A stretch of 64,000 bases of DNA. Source: Mangrovivirga halotolerans (GTDB taxonomy: Bacteria; Bacteroidota; Bacteroidia; Cytophagales; Cyclobacteriaceae). Position 1 is the first letter of the stretch; each line of letters starts with the position of its first letter. The DNA lies in assembly GCF_026241165.1 (NCBI RefSeq), contig NZ_JAPFQN010000002.1, positions 124,001 through 188,000 of the forward strand. Reading direction: 5' to 3'. Below are positions 52,345-62,007 of the stretch, piece by piece. The notes beneath the pieces are model-generated. The model was not told where the DNA came from, made no database searches, and was given only the letters and a program-made list of their open reading frames with translations. The position numbers were made by a program, and so were the translations under genes.

Positions 52345-54759
52345 CTATTCATCTTTTAATGCGATGACAGGATCGGTTGAAGCAGCTTTATAGCTTCGGT
52401 AACTGATTGCCACAAAAGCAATAAATGCTGTGGTGATCAACCCTGCGAAAAAATACAGCGGTGAGATGCTTATTTTATATGCATATTCACTCAAGTAGGA
52501 ATCCATTAGAAAATAACTGGCAGGTATTGCTACCAAAGAAGCGATTACCAAAAGCTTTAAAAACTCACTAGAGAATACCCAAAGCAATTGATTTTCAGAG
52601 GCACCCAACACTTTACGCACACTAATTTCTTTCATTTTTTGCTGAGCCATATAACTGATCAATCCATAAAGACCAAGACAGCCAATAAAGATTGCAAGCC
52701 CCGAGAAAATGGAGAAAATTTTAGTCAGCCTTTCCTCATCGGCATAAAATGTTTCATTTAAATATTCATCTAACAATTGATAATCAAAATCATATCTTGG
52801 ATAGATCTCATCAAATGACGCTCGCAAATGTTGAACAGTATTCTGGATGTTACCTTTAGCGACTTTTATTCCAATGTGATTATAATTTTCAGGCTGGACA
52901 AAAATTGCAACAGGTTGTTTTTCTCTTTTAAAACTGGTAACATGAAAGTCCCTTACCACACCTGTAATAGGTGCTTCAGTTCCCCAAACAGTCATCATCT
53001 TGCCTACAACTTCAGAAGGATCTGAGAAGCCGAGTTTTTTTACAAAGGTTTCATTAACTACAAATCTGTTTATAGAATCTGTTTCAACCAGTCCTTCACC
53101 TGTTATAATTTCCATATTATATGTTTCAATATAATGGTGATCACCTGGTTTAACATTTAAATTATAGGGCTCTGAAAATCCTTCAATCCTGGCGCTGGTC
53201 ATAGAACTCAAACCTGAGCTTGGAGATGCCATCCCCAAAGTAGCATTGGTCACCCCACTAAATTCCATGGCGTTATTCTTGAATTTAGTAGACTTTTGAT
53301 TATCATGGTAAGGCAAATCGATCACAATAATACCTGATTTATCAAAACCAATGTCATGGGTTTTAAAATAGGCCATCTGGCTAATCATAATGATCGTGCA
53401 TATTATAAATGCCTGTGAGATAAAAAATTGACCGCCGACAAGTATTCTTCTCAAATTGTAACTAAAAGATCCTTTAAAGTTAAATCGGCCTTTTAAAGTC
53501 AAGGCGGGTTTAAATCCGGAAAGAAGTATCGCCGGATAAAAGCCAGCAACCACAGTTAGAAATATCCAAACGATTATACTAAAAGATATGAATTTGAAAT
53601 TCAAGATAACTGATTTATCAAGCCTAAGGTCAAGAAAACCATTTAGTGGCTCTAGTATTAACAGATTAATAATAAGTGCCAGAATCAAAGACGTTAGAGT
53701 TAATATACTCGTTTCCAGCAAAAATCTAGCTACTAACGAACTTCTGGAACTGCCTAAAACTTTCCTGACACCAACCTCTTTACTTCTTTTATTAGCCACT
53801 GCAGTAGAAAGATTTATAAAATTCACACAGGCAGTCAATAGCAGTAATAAGGCAATAACAAGTAAGGATGTTAAAGTACCTTCAGAAATACTACGGTTGT
53901 TGTAATTACCATAGCGAGTATCTGTATGAGTTTCTTCAAGAGACTGCAGCCTGAAATTACGACCTTCAAAGTTTTCCGGATTATTCTCTGACAATTCATT
54001 AACCATTTGCACTAAGGCCATATCAACCTCATGTCTCAAGTCTGATTCTTTTACTTTTACAAAGTAATTATCATCACTATAAAGGCTCTCCCACCCTGGT
54101 GCTTCCTTTTCGTCTTTTATTGTTGAATAGGATAAAAATATGTCAAATGGAAAACCTGTGTTATTAGTGTAATCCTCCATTAAACCAGCTATTCTGAACA
54201 TTCCATGGCCATCGAGATCAAATTCTTTTCCAATAACATCATCTGAACCAAACCATTTGGCAGCCATTCGTTTTGATATTACCGCTTCATTTTTATTCTT
54301 TAATATTTTTCTTTTATTTCCACGGATAATGTCCCTCTTAAAAATTTCAAAGAAGCTATTTTCCGTGTAACTAATACCTTCCTTATCACTAAGCTGAAAA
54401 TATTCTTCTTTACCCCCTTTTTTAGGAATGGTTATCAGCATATTATTGCTATACAATCCGGAAATGAAAACATCTTTTTCAATTTGAGGAAATTTATCTT
54501 CAGTCATTGCAGGTAAAATCGCAGGGACTCCTGATAAATTGAATGTTTCACCATTATGATTATCATCAGTTACAACTCTGAAGATTTTTTCGTGATCTGC
54601 ATGGAACTTATCATAACCAGAGAAGTGATTGTGAATAATAAACAGTATCAATGCACCGGCTACTCCAATTCCCAGCCCAAGTAAATTTATAACCGTATTT
54701 GTCTTTTGTTTTAATAGCACTCTCATCGAGGCCCTCAACATATGTAAAAATGAATTCAT
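52345..54759 (-). CDS. FtsX/MacB-type ABC permease, array member 3
   Basis: An 804-residue paralogue with the double FtsX layout, more distant from members 4 and 5. The first periplasmic domain is larger and includes a Lys/Glu-rich segment. Core motifs are VNFINLSTAVANKRSKEVGV (with GVRKVLGSS after it) and KMKEISVRKVLGAS near the end. It lies 3 bases after array member 2, so translation is probably coupled. No ATPase domain is fused; it must rely on the separate ATPases. Confidence 0.9.
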   Translation of the reverse strand: MNSFLHMLRASMRVLLKQKTNTVINLLGLGIGVAGALILFIIHNHFSGYDKFHADHEKIFRVVTDDNHNGETFNLSGVPAILPAMTEDKFPQIEKDVFISGLYSNNMLITIPKKGGKEEYFQLSDKEGISYTENSFFEIFKRDIIRGNKRKILKNKNEAVISKRMAAKWFGSDDVIGKEFDLDGHGMFRIAGLMEDYTNNTGFPFDIFLSYSTIKDEKEAPGWESLYSDDNYFVKVKESDLRHEVDMALVQMVNELSENNPENFEGRNFRLQSLEETHTDTRYGNYNNRSISEGTLTSLLVIALLLLLTACVNFINLSTAVANKRSKEVGVRKVLGSSRSSLVARFLLETSILTLTSLILALIINLLILEPLNGFLDLRLDKSVILNFKFISFSIIVWIFLTVVAGFYPAILLSGFKPALTLKGRFNFKGSFSYNLRRILVGGQFFISQAFIICTIIMISQMAYFKTHDIGFDKSGIIVIDLPYHDNQKSTKFKNNAMEFSGVTNATLGMASPSSGLSSMTSARIEGFSEPYNLNVKPGDHHYIETYNMEIITGEGLVETDSINRFVVNETFVKKLGFSDPSEVVGKMMTVWGTEAPITGVVRDFHVTSFKREKQPVAIFVQPENYNHIGIKVAKGNIQNTVQHLRASFDEIYPRYDFDYQLLDEYLNETFYADEERLTKIFSIFSGLAIFIGCLGLYGLISYMAQQKMKEISVRKVLGASENQLLWVFSSEFLKLLVIASLVAIPASYFLMDSYLSEYAYKISISPLYFFAGLITTAFIAFVAISYRSYKAASTDPVIALKDE

Positions 54760-54762
54760 AAA

Positions 54763-57207
54763 TTATTCGTCTTTTAATGTTTCAACCGGATTTACCCAAA
54801 CAGCCTTTAAGGTATTGACCGTTACGATGCTCAGAGTAAAAACCAATCCAATTAGTATTGCAATGACCATTATCCACAGCCAGTTTACTTCCTGATAAAC
54901 AAATGAACTCAGCCATTTTTGCATAAAAAGTAAGCTCACCGGCAAAGCAATGATTATTCCTATAATTGTAACTTTAATAAATTCCATATTGAACATCCCG
55001 GACAAGGATAAAGTATCAGCGCCCATTACTTTCCGTATGCCAATTTCTTTTGTTCGGCTATTGATTGCCAGGGATACCAGTGCATATAGTCCCATTGCTG
55101 CAATTATTATTGAAATAATAGCACCAGCGGTCACCATTTTACTCAATTTTTCATCTTCCTCGTATTGCCTTTGAATTGTTTCATCCAGAAACCTGAATTC
55201 AAATGGCTCACCCGGATAAATTGAAGTATATATTTCTTCAATTTCCTCAATTTTATCGCCAAAATCCTCTGCGTTAATCTTAGCTATTACTGTTGGCGTG
55301 AGCCCCCCAGGAATATTGAGATGGGCAAGACCAGAAAATATTAAGTCCGGGTTTAGAACAAGTACTATAGGTTCGATATCATCATAAAGTGATGCATGAT
55401 GGAAGTTCTTAACCACACCAATAATCTTATGAGGATCAAATTTTTCAACACTTGGTAATTGTTCATTAATTGGGTTCTTCATTCCCAATAATTCAGCCAT
55501 CTTCTCATTGATGATCATTGCTGAACTATCAGCTGGGTTATCAGAAAAATTCCTTCCATCAGAAAATTCAAGCCCAATGGTTTCAGCATAATCAGGACTA
55601 ACAATGTTCATTCTAAATCTAAACATACTACCATCAGCTAATGGAAAACCTCCTGCCCACCAGGTATTATTACCATAGGTAGCCAAAGTAGTGGCACTTT
55701 TTTCTATGAAGCTGTTATTATTGAGGGCATTCAAGAAAGGTACAGTCTTTTTAAATCCGTTGTTTACATAGGGTACCAGGTCGGGAGATGGTTTAGGTGA
55801 AACCTGTATTTGAATTATTGCTTCTTTATCAAAACCCAGGTCAAAGTTTCTTATTTGTTCGATCTGCCTGTACATTATTAAAGTACAGGTGATCAGAAAT
55901 ATTGATATAAAAAACTGAAAGGCAAGTAATCCTTTACGTAGATTTTGTTTCCCAAAACTCAATGTCAAGTGAGATTTAAGTACTCTTACAGGTTTTAAAG
56001 AGGAAAGAAAGATTGCCGGATATACACCTGCTGCAAAAGTTATTACTACAATCAATCCCAACAGAATAAAAATATACTTAGACTCAAAAAGGAGTATTAC
56101 ATTTTTATCAAACAGGTTATTAAATACTGGTAATATTAATTTTGCCAATACAATCCCAACCAAAGCAGAAAAAAGGGTTATAAGAAAAGCCTCAACCATA
56201 AACTGGATGAACAATTGATTATATCGAGCACCCATTGTTTTTCTCACTCCAACTTCTTTTGATCTGGTGATAGATCTGCCAATCGCCATGGTTGTAAAGT
56301 TTATACAGGCAATAACCAGAATAAGAATGGCTATACCACCCAATATTCTAAGTAATTGCGGATCAGTGGTTATAGACATTCCAGCAGGATCTTCACCATT
56401 AACATGAAGATCAGATAATGGTAATAAAGAAAACCAATATGTTCCTTCAACATACTCTTCACCTAGAGCTTTTTTAACCATTTTAGGCAATATGCTTTCA
56501 ACTTCTTTAAATGGAACATCTTTCTCAAGTAGTATGAAAGTTTCTCCAAATACATTGAACCATCCTTCCAATCCGTCTTTGCCAAAAACCTGTTTAAATT
56601 GTTCATCGTGAAGAATAACCTCAAACTGTATACTAGAATTGTAACCTGGATCCTTTACCACTCCTGAAACAAGGTATTCTTCGTATTCAGGGCCAACCTG
56701 GATTTCCATGGGACGACCGATCACATCAGTAGAACCAAAATATTTTTTAGCTATGGATTCTGTTATAATTACATTAGAATAGGAGGACAAAGCATTTTCA
56801 GGTGTCCCACCTACAAATTCAAAATCAAAAATCTGGAAAAAATCAGAACTAACCAGATGTGTAAGTTGATTAATACTCTTTCCCCCGGCTACCCTGGTCA
56901 TATTTAAGGTATTGATAAAACGAGTAGAAGCTACTACCTGTGGAAACTCTTCTTTTATCGTGGGCATTAATACTGGTGGTGTTGAAGTAGAATAATTTTC
57001 TTCATCGTCCACCACCTCATGCATCATAACCTTGGCAATCCGATCATAATTTGAATTAAATTTATCATAGCTATGCTCCTGAACAATAAAAAAGAGTATA
57101 ATCATTGAAATTCCTAACCCGACAGATAAACCAACCAGGTTTATAATTGTATACTGCTTTTTAGCAAGAAGATTTCTTAAGGCTATTTTAAAGTAATTGA
57201 TCCACAT
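54763..57207 (-). CDS. FtsX/MacB-type ABC permease, array member 2
   Basis: An 814-residue paralogue starting MWINYFKIALRNLLAKKQYT. The motifs are INFTTMAIGRSITRSKEVGV with RKTMGARY, and TKEIGIRKVMGADT. The second FtsX module is directly followed by a short C-terminus. It is 21 bases after array member 1 and 3 bases before array member 3. The two periplasmic domains share little sequence with the other members, suggesting different partners or cargo. Confidence 0.9.
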   Translation of the reverse strand: MWINYFKIALRNLLAKKQYTIINLVGLSVGLGISMIILFFIVQEHSYDKFNSNYDRIAKVMMHEVVDDEENYSTSTPPVLMPTIKEEFPQVVASTRFINTLNMTRVAGGKSINQLTHLVSSDFFQIFDFEFVGGTPENALSSYSNVIITESIAKKYFGSTDVIGRPMEIQVGPEYEEYLVSGVVKDPGYNSSIQFEVILHDEQFKQVFGKDGLEGWFNVFGETFILLEKDVPFKEVESILPKMVKKALGEEYVEGTYWFSLLPLSDLHVNGEDPAGMSITTDPQLLRILGGIAILILVIACINFTTMAIGRSITRSKEVGVRKTMGARYNQLFIQFMVEAFLITLFSALVGIVLAKLILPVFNNLFDKNVILLFESKYIFILLGLIVVITFAAGVYPAIFLSSLKPVRVLKSHLTLSFGKQNLRKGLLAFQFFISIFLITCTLIMYRQIEQIRNFDLGFDKEAIIQIQVSPKPSPDLVPYVNNGFKKTVPFLNALNNNSFIEKSATTLATYGNNTWWAGGFPLADGSMFRFRMNIVSPDYAETIGLEFSDGRNFSDNPADSSAMIINEKMAELLGMKNPINEQLPSVEKFDPHKIIGVVKNFHHASLYDDIEPIVLVLNPDLIFSGLAHLNIPGGLTPTVIAKINAEDFGDKIEEIEEIYTSIYPGEPFEFRFLDETIQRQYEEDEKLSKMVTAGAIISIIIAAMGLYALVSLAINSRTKEIGIRKVMGADTLSLSGMFNMEFIKVTIIGIIIALPVSLLFMQKWLSSFVYQEVNWLWIMVIAILIGLVFTLSIVTVNTLKAVWVNPVETLKDE

Positions 57208-57228
57208 ACTGGTTATTGATTAGATTTT

Positions 57229-59688
57229 CTATTCATTTCTTAAAGCCTTAACCGGATCGCTAAGTGCGGCTTTTACCGATTGATAGGATACTGTTATAAG
57301 TGCAATGAGAAATGCCGGTATAAGAGCACCTAAAATATAGGAAGCATTAATATCGGTTTTATAGGCAAAGTCCTGTAACCATTCTTTCATGGCAAACCAT
57401 GCTATAGGCACTCCGATCAAATATGCTATAAAGACTAGTTTCATGAATCCTCCGAGCAGCATAAATACCACCTGGTTAGTCTCTGCACCCATCACTTTTC
57501 GGACACCAATTTCTTTAAATCTCTTTTCTGCCGTAAAAGCAGAAAGTCCGAAAAGTCCCAGGCAGGCTACAAGTATTGCCAATCCTGAAAAAACCAGCAT
57601 TAACTTTTTCACTCGCTGTTCTGCGACATACATCGATTCAAAATCGCTATCAAGAAAATTATATAAGAAAGGCTGGTCCGGACTAATTGAATTCCAAATG
57701 CGTTCAATAGCCGCTAATTGATTTTTATAATCTTCAGATTTCAATTTGACTAATAAGACACCCCTATTATTACGATTGAAAATTCCCAACGGGGTTATGC
57801 TTTCTTTAAGCGAATTAAAATGGAAATTTTTAACTATCCCAATTACTTTATAAGCCAGAATTGTTTCTCTGTCTATTTGGCCGGTAACATCATCAAAACC
57901 AAAGGAATGAATATATTGCCCAACTGGATTTCCCTTGAATCCAAATTGATTTATTGCGGACTCATTTAATACCACAGTAGCAGAGTCTGAAGGTGCATCA
58001 GAATCAAAAGCCTGTCCATCGATAAATTCTAAATTAAGAGTATTGAAATAATCTCCATCTGCTCCCCAGCTTTGCATACTTACTGATGATTCCGGTGATG
58101 GATTTGTGCCATTTCTCCAATACATATTATCGCTCCTGCTATAACCTTCTACTGGCAGAAAACTAGTTAAGGATGTATTACTTACCGAAGCCAGACCACT
58201 GACTTTTTCTTTAAATACCTTAGCTTGATCATTTAAATTCCAAACATCATTAATGATTAATACCCGATCCTTTTCAAATCCCAGGTTTTTATTTTGTATA
58301 TAATTTAGCTGACCTGTGATAACGAGAGTTCCGATTATTAGAATAATTGAAATAGCAAACTGCCCTACTACCAATATATTTCTTAATGAAAAGGAACCTT
58401 TTCCTACAACTTTACCACCTTTCAGAACTTCCACCGGCTTATAAGACGAAAGCATCAACGCCGGATAACTTCCTGCTGCTAAGCCAGTTAATATCAAAAT
58501 AAATATTAAAACCAATAATAGCTGAGGTTGTGTAAAGTAATCTGTGGAAATCTGTTTATCAAAAGTATTATTGAAGATTGGCACTACCAATTCAACTATT
58601 AAAACAGCAAGTAATAAGGAAAAGAATGATATAATCAGGCTCTCTGTTAAAAATTGAAAAACCAGCTGTTTCTTTCTTGATCCTAATGTCTTCCTGATCC
58701 CTACTTCTTTAGACCTCTTTAAAGACCGTGAAGTGGATAAATTGATGAAATTTATACATGCGATTAAAAGTATTATGCCGGCAACAGTACTAAAAATATA
58801 GATATATTTTATATCACCATTTGCAGATAATTCATTATTCAATTGTGAATGTAAATGAATATCCTCTACAGGCTGAATATGATATTTAACAAAACTACCC
58901 TCATTTTCAAGAGCGTCGTATGTTGTGCCCAGTAAATTAGTGATTTGAGGCCCAATGTATTTGGTTAAAAAATCCTCTCTAATCCGAGCTTCAAATTCTT
59001 CGGGATCCACCCCCTCTTTTAACTTAAAATAGGTTTGAAAATTATTACTTAACCATATATCATTTTTACTATCCTCCCTGTTTAGCATTGAAAAATACAC
59101 TGCAAAATCAAAGTGCGTATTAGTTGGAAGATCTTTAATGACCCCGTCAATTCTAAATTTATTATCATCATCAACCAGGAGAGTTTTACCAATCACATCA
59201 GTCTCTCCAAAATATTTCAGGGCAATTGATTCCGAAATCACTACTGTATTCGGTTCTTTTAGTACTTTACCTGGGTCTCCATGTAAAAATGGAATTGAAA
59301 AAACAGTAAAAATCGAGGAATCAGCAAAAACGACGCCGTACTCTTTTTTATTTTGATCTCCCTCATTCACTTTCATCAGGAAATCACCCCAGGTTCGAAA
59401 TCTTCCGTAACTTTCTACATAAGGATAATCCTCCAGGAGTGCCATCCCAAGGGGAGCTGGCCCTGTTGTATAGTGATTATGATTTCCGCCAAAGTTTATT
59501 TCACTGGTGACCCGGTAAATTCGATCAGAATCTTTAAAATGCTTATCGTAACTCACTTCATCGAGAATAAAAAGTACAATAAGTATACAGCAGGCTATTC
59601 CTATGGCAAGGCCAAGGATGTTAATTGTGGAATAGAATTTTGTATTCCATAAGTTCCTGAATGCTATTTTGAAATAATTTTTAAACAT
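57229..59688 (-). CDS. FtsX/MacB-type ABC permease, array member 1
   Basis: The 819-residue member nearest the adaptor and canonical ATPase genes, so it is the most likely partner of that ATPase. It starts MFKNYFKIAFRNLWNTKFYS. The core motifs are INFINLSTSRSLKRSKEVGI with GIRKTLGSR, and RFKEIGVRKVMGAE near the end. Compared with members 4 and 5 it has a longer second periplasmic domain (about 445-680). It starts 43 bases after the upstream ATPase gene. Confidence 0.9.
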   Translation of the reverse strand: MFKNYFKIAFRNLWNTKFYSTINILGLAIGIACCILIVLFILDEVSYDKHFKDSDRIYRVTSEINFGGNHNHYTTGPAPLGMALLEDYPYVESYGRFRTWGDFLMKVNEGDQNKKEYGVVFADSSIFTVFSIPFLHGDPGKVLKEPNTVVISESIALKYFGETDVIGKTLLVDDDNKFRIDGVIKDLPTNTHFDFAVYFSMLNREDSKNDIWLSNNFQTYFKLKEGVDPEEFEARIREDFLTKYIGPQITNLLGTTYDALENEGSFVKYHIQPVEDIHLHSQLNNELSANGDIKYIYIFSTVAGIILLIACINFINLSTSRSLKRSKEVGIRKTLGSRKKQLVFQFLTESLIISFFSLLLAVLIVELVVPIFNNTFDKQISTDYFTQPQLLLVLIFILILTGLAAGSYPALMLSSYKPVEVLKGGKVVGKGSFSLRNILVVGQFAISIILIIGTLVITGQLNYIQNKNLGFEKDRVLIINDVWNLNDQAKVFKEKVSGLASVSNTSLTSFLPVEGYSRSDNMYWRNGTNPSPESSVSMQSWGADGDYFNTLNLEFIDGQAFDSDAPSDSATVVLNESAINQFGFKGNPVGQYIHSFGFDDVTGQIDRETILAYKVIGIVKNFHFNSLKESITPLGIFNRNNRGVLLVKLKSEDYKNQLAAIERIWNSISPDQPFLYNFLDSDFESMYVAEQRVKKLMLVFSGLAILVACLGLFGLSAFTAEKRFKEIGVRKVMGAETNQVVFMLLGGFMKLVFIAYLIGVPIAWFAMKEWLQDFAYKTDINASYILGALIPAFLIALITVSYQSVKAALSDPVKALRNE

Positions 59689-59731
59689 GATGGTGAGATT
59701 AATAGATGGTCATCGGATCATTGCGGATCCT

Positions 59732-60430
59732 TTATACATGGAATTGTTCTTTAATATTTTCGGTAACCACCTGGCCATCAAACAGATTAATGATCCTGTG
59801 GGCATAATTCGCATCATGAGGAGAGTGCGTAACCATTACGATGGTAGTACCTTCTCCATTAAGTTGCTCTAGCAAACGCATTACCTCTTCGCCATTTGCA
59901 CTATCAAGGTTACCAGTAGGCTCATCTGCAAGTATTACTGCAGGTCTGGCAACAATCGCTCTGGCAATAGCAACACGTTGCTGCTGTCCTCCGGATAATT
60001 GCTGAGGGAAGTGATTTCTGCGATGCATAATATTCATTCGCTGGAGTACTTCTTCCACTTTCTGCTTTCTTTCGCTTGAAGGTACTTTTAAATAAAGAAG
60101 AGGCAATTCTACATTTTCAAAAACTGTTAGTTCATCGATCAGATTAAAGCTCTGAAATACAAACCCTATATTTCCTTTTCGAAGTTTAGCTCTTTGTCTT
60201 TCTGAGTGATTTGAAACTTCGGTATCAATAAAATGATACTCTCCCGAACTTGGATTATCTAATAAGCCTAGGATATTTAACAGCGTGGATTTACCGCAAC
60301 CAGAAGGCCCCATTATCGCAACAAATTCACCTTTTTTGATCTCTATATTGATACCATTAAGAGCAGTTGTCTCTACTTCCTCTGTTCGATATAATTTTTG
60401 CAGATCTACAGTTTTTAAAATATTTTCCAT
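59732..60430 (-). CDS. ABC transporter ATP-binding protein, canonical MacB/LolD type
   Basis: This 232-residue ATPase powers the adjacent permeases. Walker A is GPSGCGKST (41-49), the signature [15 protein letters not shown], Walker [14 protein letters not shown] with an intact D-loop, and the H-loop VTHSPHD. All of these fit the MacB/LolD/FtsE class. It is the promoter-proximal ATPase gene, 7 bases after the adaptor gene. It probably serves several of the five permeases, because only two ATPase genes are present in the operon. Confidence 0.94.
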   Translation of the reverse strand: MENILKTVDLQKLYRTEEVETTALNGINIEIKKGEFVAIMGPSGCGKSTLLNILGLLDNPSSGEYHFIDTEVSNHSERQRAKLRKGNIGFVFQSFNLIDELTVFENVELPLLYLKVPSSERKQKVEEVLQRMNIMHRRNHFPQQLSGGQQQRVAIARAIVARPAVILADEPTGNLDSANGEEVMRLLEQLNGEGTTIVMVTHSPHDANYAHRIINLFDGQVVTENIKEQFHV

Positions 60431-60437
60431 TTTATAT

Positions 60438-61688
60438 TTATTTTAAATTCAATACTTCGTTATCACCAAAATTATCGTAGCCTGAAATAACCACCCTGTC
60501 ACCTGGTTCAAGCCCATTTAATACTTCATAATAGTCCGGATTTCTTCTTCCGATAGATATATCTTTTTTATAGGCTTTTGTACCCTCACTATTCAATACA
60601 TAAATCCAACGACCACCGGTGTCATTAAAGAATCCACCTGTTGGTAGTAGTATTGCTTGTTCCAGATTGCCTAATTCTAATCTTATCCTTAAAGTTTGAC
60701 CTCTTCTTATTCCTTCAGGTACCTCTCCGGCAAAAACCATATCTACCTGAAATCTTCCGTCAGCGATGTTCGGATAGATCTTATTGATTTTTAATGTATA
60801 TTGGTTTCCTGTAAATGTAAATGTCCCCTTCTGACCGATATCTACTCGTGGCAAATAAAGCTCATCTATACTTACTCTCACTTTATAATTATCCATAACA
60901 TCCACTTGTCCAAGTCGCTGACCAGCATTGACAGATTGCCCAACCTCTAATTGAGGTGCTGATAACTGTCCGGATTCAGGTGCAGTAATAATCAGATTAT
61001 CCAGAATCTGTCCTACCGCTTCAAGGCTTCTTACCATTCTCTTTTCAGATTGATATAACTGGTTCATCTGGATCGCTCTTGCTATTGAATCATTGCGATA
61101 AGACCGGTAAGTTAGCGAACGGCGGTTTTTATTATATTTTAGTTGCTCTTCTATTTGTTCAAACTCCTGCTCACTGATCAATTTTTCGTTGTAAAGCTTT
61201 TTGCTTCGTTGATACTGAGGTTCTAAAATATTAAGCTGATAATCAATTTCAGCAAGTTGTGCTCGCTGGCTCAGGTCGTTCTGATCAAGAAGCAGCCTGG
61301 TCTGACGCAAATTATTGATTTGCTCATATAGCTGAGTTTCTCTTTGCATGACGTCAAGCTGAAGTTTTGAGTTTGTCAGCATTAAAACTGTATCCCCTTC
61401 CTTGACACTGGCTCCAGATTCCCTGATTACTTCTTGTATTATTCCTCCTTCTATTGCATCCAGATAATAAACTTCCCCAGGGGCTACATTACCATTTACA
61501 GGAATAAACTCTTGAAATGCTCCTTGCTTTACAGTTGCTGTAGTTATTCGTTCTGACTCAACATTCAAAGAACTTCTGTTATCACCAAATATCAGCTGAA
61601 ATGCTAAAAAAATGACAACTATCGAAGCTAATAAAACTCCGCTAATTTTTTTCCAGGTCCAACGTTTGGTTTCAATTTTTCGATCCAT
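60438..61688 (-). CDS. HlyD/MacA-type periplasmic adaptor protein
   Basis: This membrane-fusion protein links the inner-membrane permease to an outer-membrane channel. It has one N-terminal membrane helix (about 16-36 in this start), a biotinyl-lipoyl-like domain split around a coiled coil, and a beta-barrel region. Segments are GNVAPGEVYYLDAIEGGII, a coiled coil rich in Gln/Leu (about 110-210), then ITAPESGQLSAPQLEVGQSV. I chose the ATG at 61688 (416 residues) because a sigma-54-like promoter predicts transcription start near 61705; the frame's earlier ATG at 61706 would lie at or before it. It is the first gene of the operon. Confidence 0.93.
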   Translation of the reverse strand: MDRKIETKRWTWKKISGVLLASIVVIFLAFQLIFGDNRSSLNVESERITTATVKQGAFQEFIPVNGNVAPGEVYYLDAIEGGIIQEVIRESGASVKEGDTVLMLTNSKLQLDVMQRETQLYEQINNLRQTRLLLDQNDLSQRAQLAEIDYQLNILEPQYQRSKKLYNEKLISEQEFEQIEEQLKYNKNRRSLTYRSYRNDSIARAIQMNQLYQSEKRMVRSLEAVGQILDNLIITAPESGQLSAPQLEVGQSVNAGQRLGQVDVMDNYKVRVSIDELYLPRVDIGQKGTFTFTGNQYTLKINKIYPNIADGRFQVDMVFAGEVPEGIRRGQTLRIRLELGNLEQAILLPTGGFFNDTGGRWIYVLNSEGTKAYKKDISIGRRNPDYYEVLNGLEPGDRVVISGYDNFGDNEVLNLK

Positions 61689-61715
61689 AAAAAAATTATT
61701 TTTCAAATACTATAT

Positions 61716-61731
61716 TGAAAAAGTCGTGCCA
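61716..61731 (-). promoter_or_regulatory. sigma-54-like promoter of the transporter operon
   Basis: On the minus strand TGGCACG (61731-61725) is a perfect -24 element; after four bases comes TTTCA (61720-61716), with the -12 C in place and T instead of G at -13. The predicted transcription start near 61705 lies 17 bases before the chosen ATG at 61688. The adjacent sigma-54-class activator gene supports it. Confidence 0.45.
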
Positions 61732-61803
61732 GAACAAAACATGGTCTAAAAGCACTATTTCAGCCACTTTTATAATTCAAAGTGTACCAGGCCGAACAAA
61801 ACC

Positions 61804-61817
61804 GTCCGCTGACGGAC
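61804..61817. promoter_or_regulatory. palindrome, candidate enhancer site for the response regulator
   Basis: GTCCG-CTGA-CGGAC is a perfect inverted repeat about 105 bases upstream of the transporter promoter start and about 170 bases upstream of the regulator's own start. The hexamer CGGACA (61813-61818) recurs at 61908-61913. Such distances suit enhancer binding by NtrC-type regulators on sigma-54 promoters. Confidence 0.4.
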
Positions 61818-61878
61818 ACCCTTATTCACTAATATATTATCTTAGGAATAAAGCTTAAAAATAATTTAAAGGAAAAAA

Positions 61879-62007
61879 ATGGCCAAAAACGTTGAATTTA
61901 TTAAATTCGGACATTTTACGTCAATTCAAGATCCATTAAGGAAGAGCGCTTTTTTATTATGGTATGGTTTTAGCCTTTATCTTAGTAGAATAGATAACAA
62001 AATATGA
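61879..62007 (+). CDS. possible 42-residue leader protein overlapping the regulator start
   Basis: A frame runs from ATG 61879 to TGA 62007, and its stop overlaps the regulator's ATG in an ATGA arrangement, as in coupled genes. The peptide starts MAKNVEFIKFGHFTSIQDPL and has a hydrophobic centre (FLLWYGFSLYL). An A-rich stretch with GGA precedes the ATG. Against it: the candidate sigma-54 promoter at 61960-61975 lies inside the frame. I do not recognise it. Confidence 0.25.
   Translation: MAKNVEFIKFGHFTSIQDPLRKSAFLLWYGFSLYLSRIDNKI
61960..61975 (+). promoter_or_regulatory. sigma-54-like promoter of the response regulator
   Basis: TGGTATG-GTTT-TAGCC carries the GG (61961-61962) and GC (61973-61974) pair at exact sigma-54 spacing, with mismatches at other positions. 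The predicted start near 61986 is 18 bases before the ATG at 62004. It would allow the regulator to activate its own gene. Confidence 0.35.

Noticed and set aside
53588-53905. 105-codon plus-strand frame inside a permease gene
   Set aside because: Antisense shadow of array member 3; similar shadow frames occur at matching positions in other permeases because the coding sequence is conserved.
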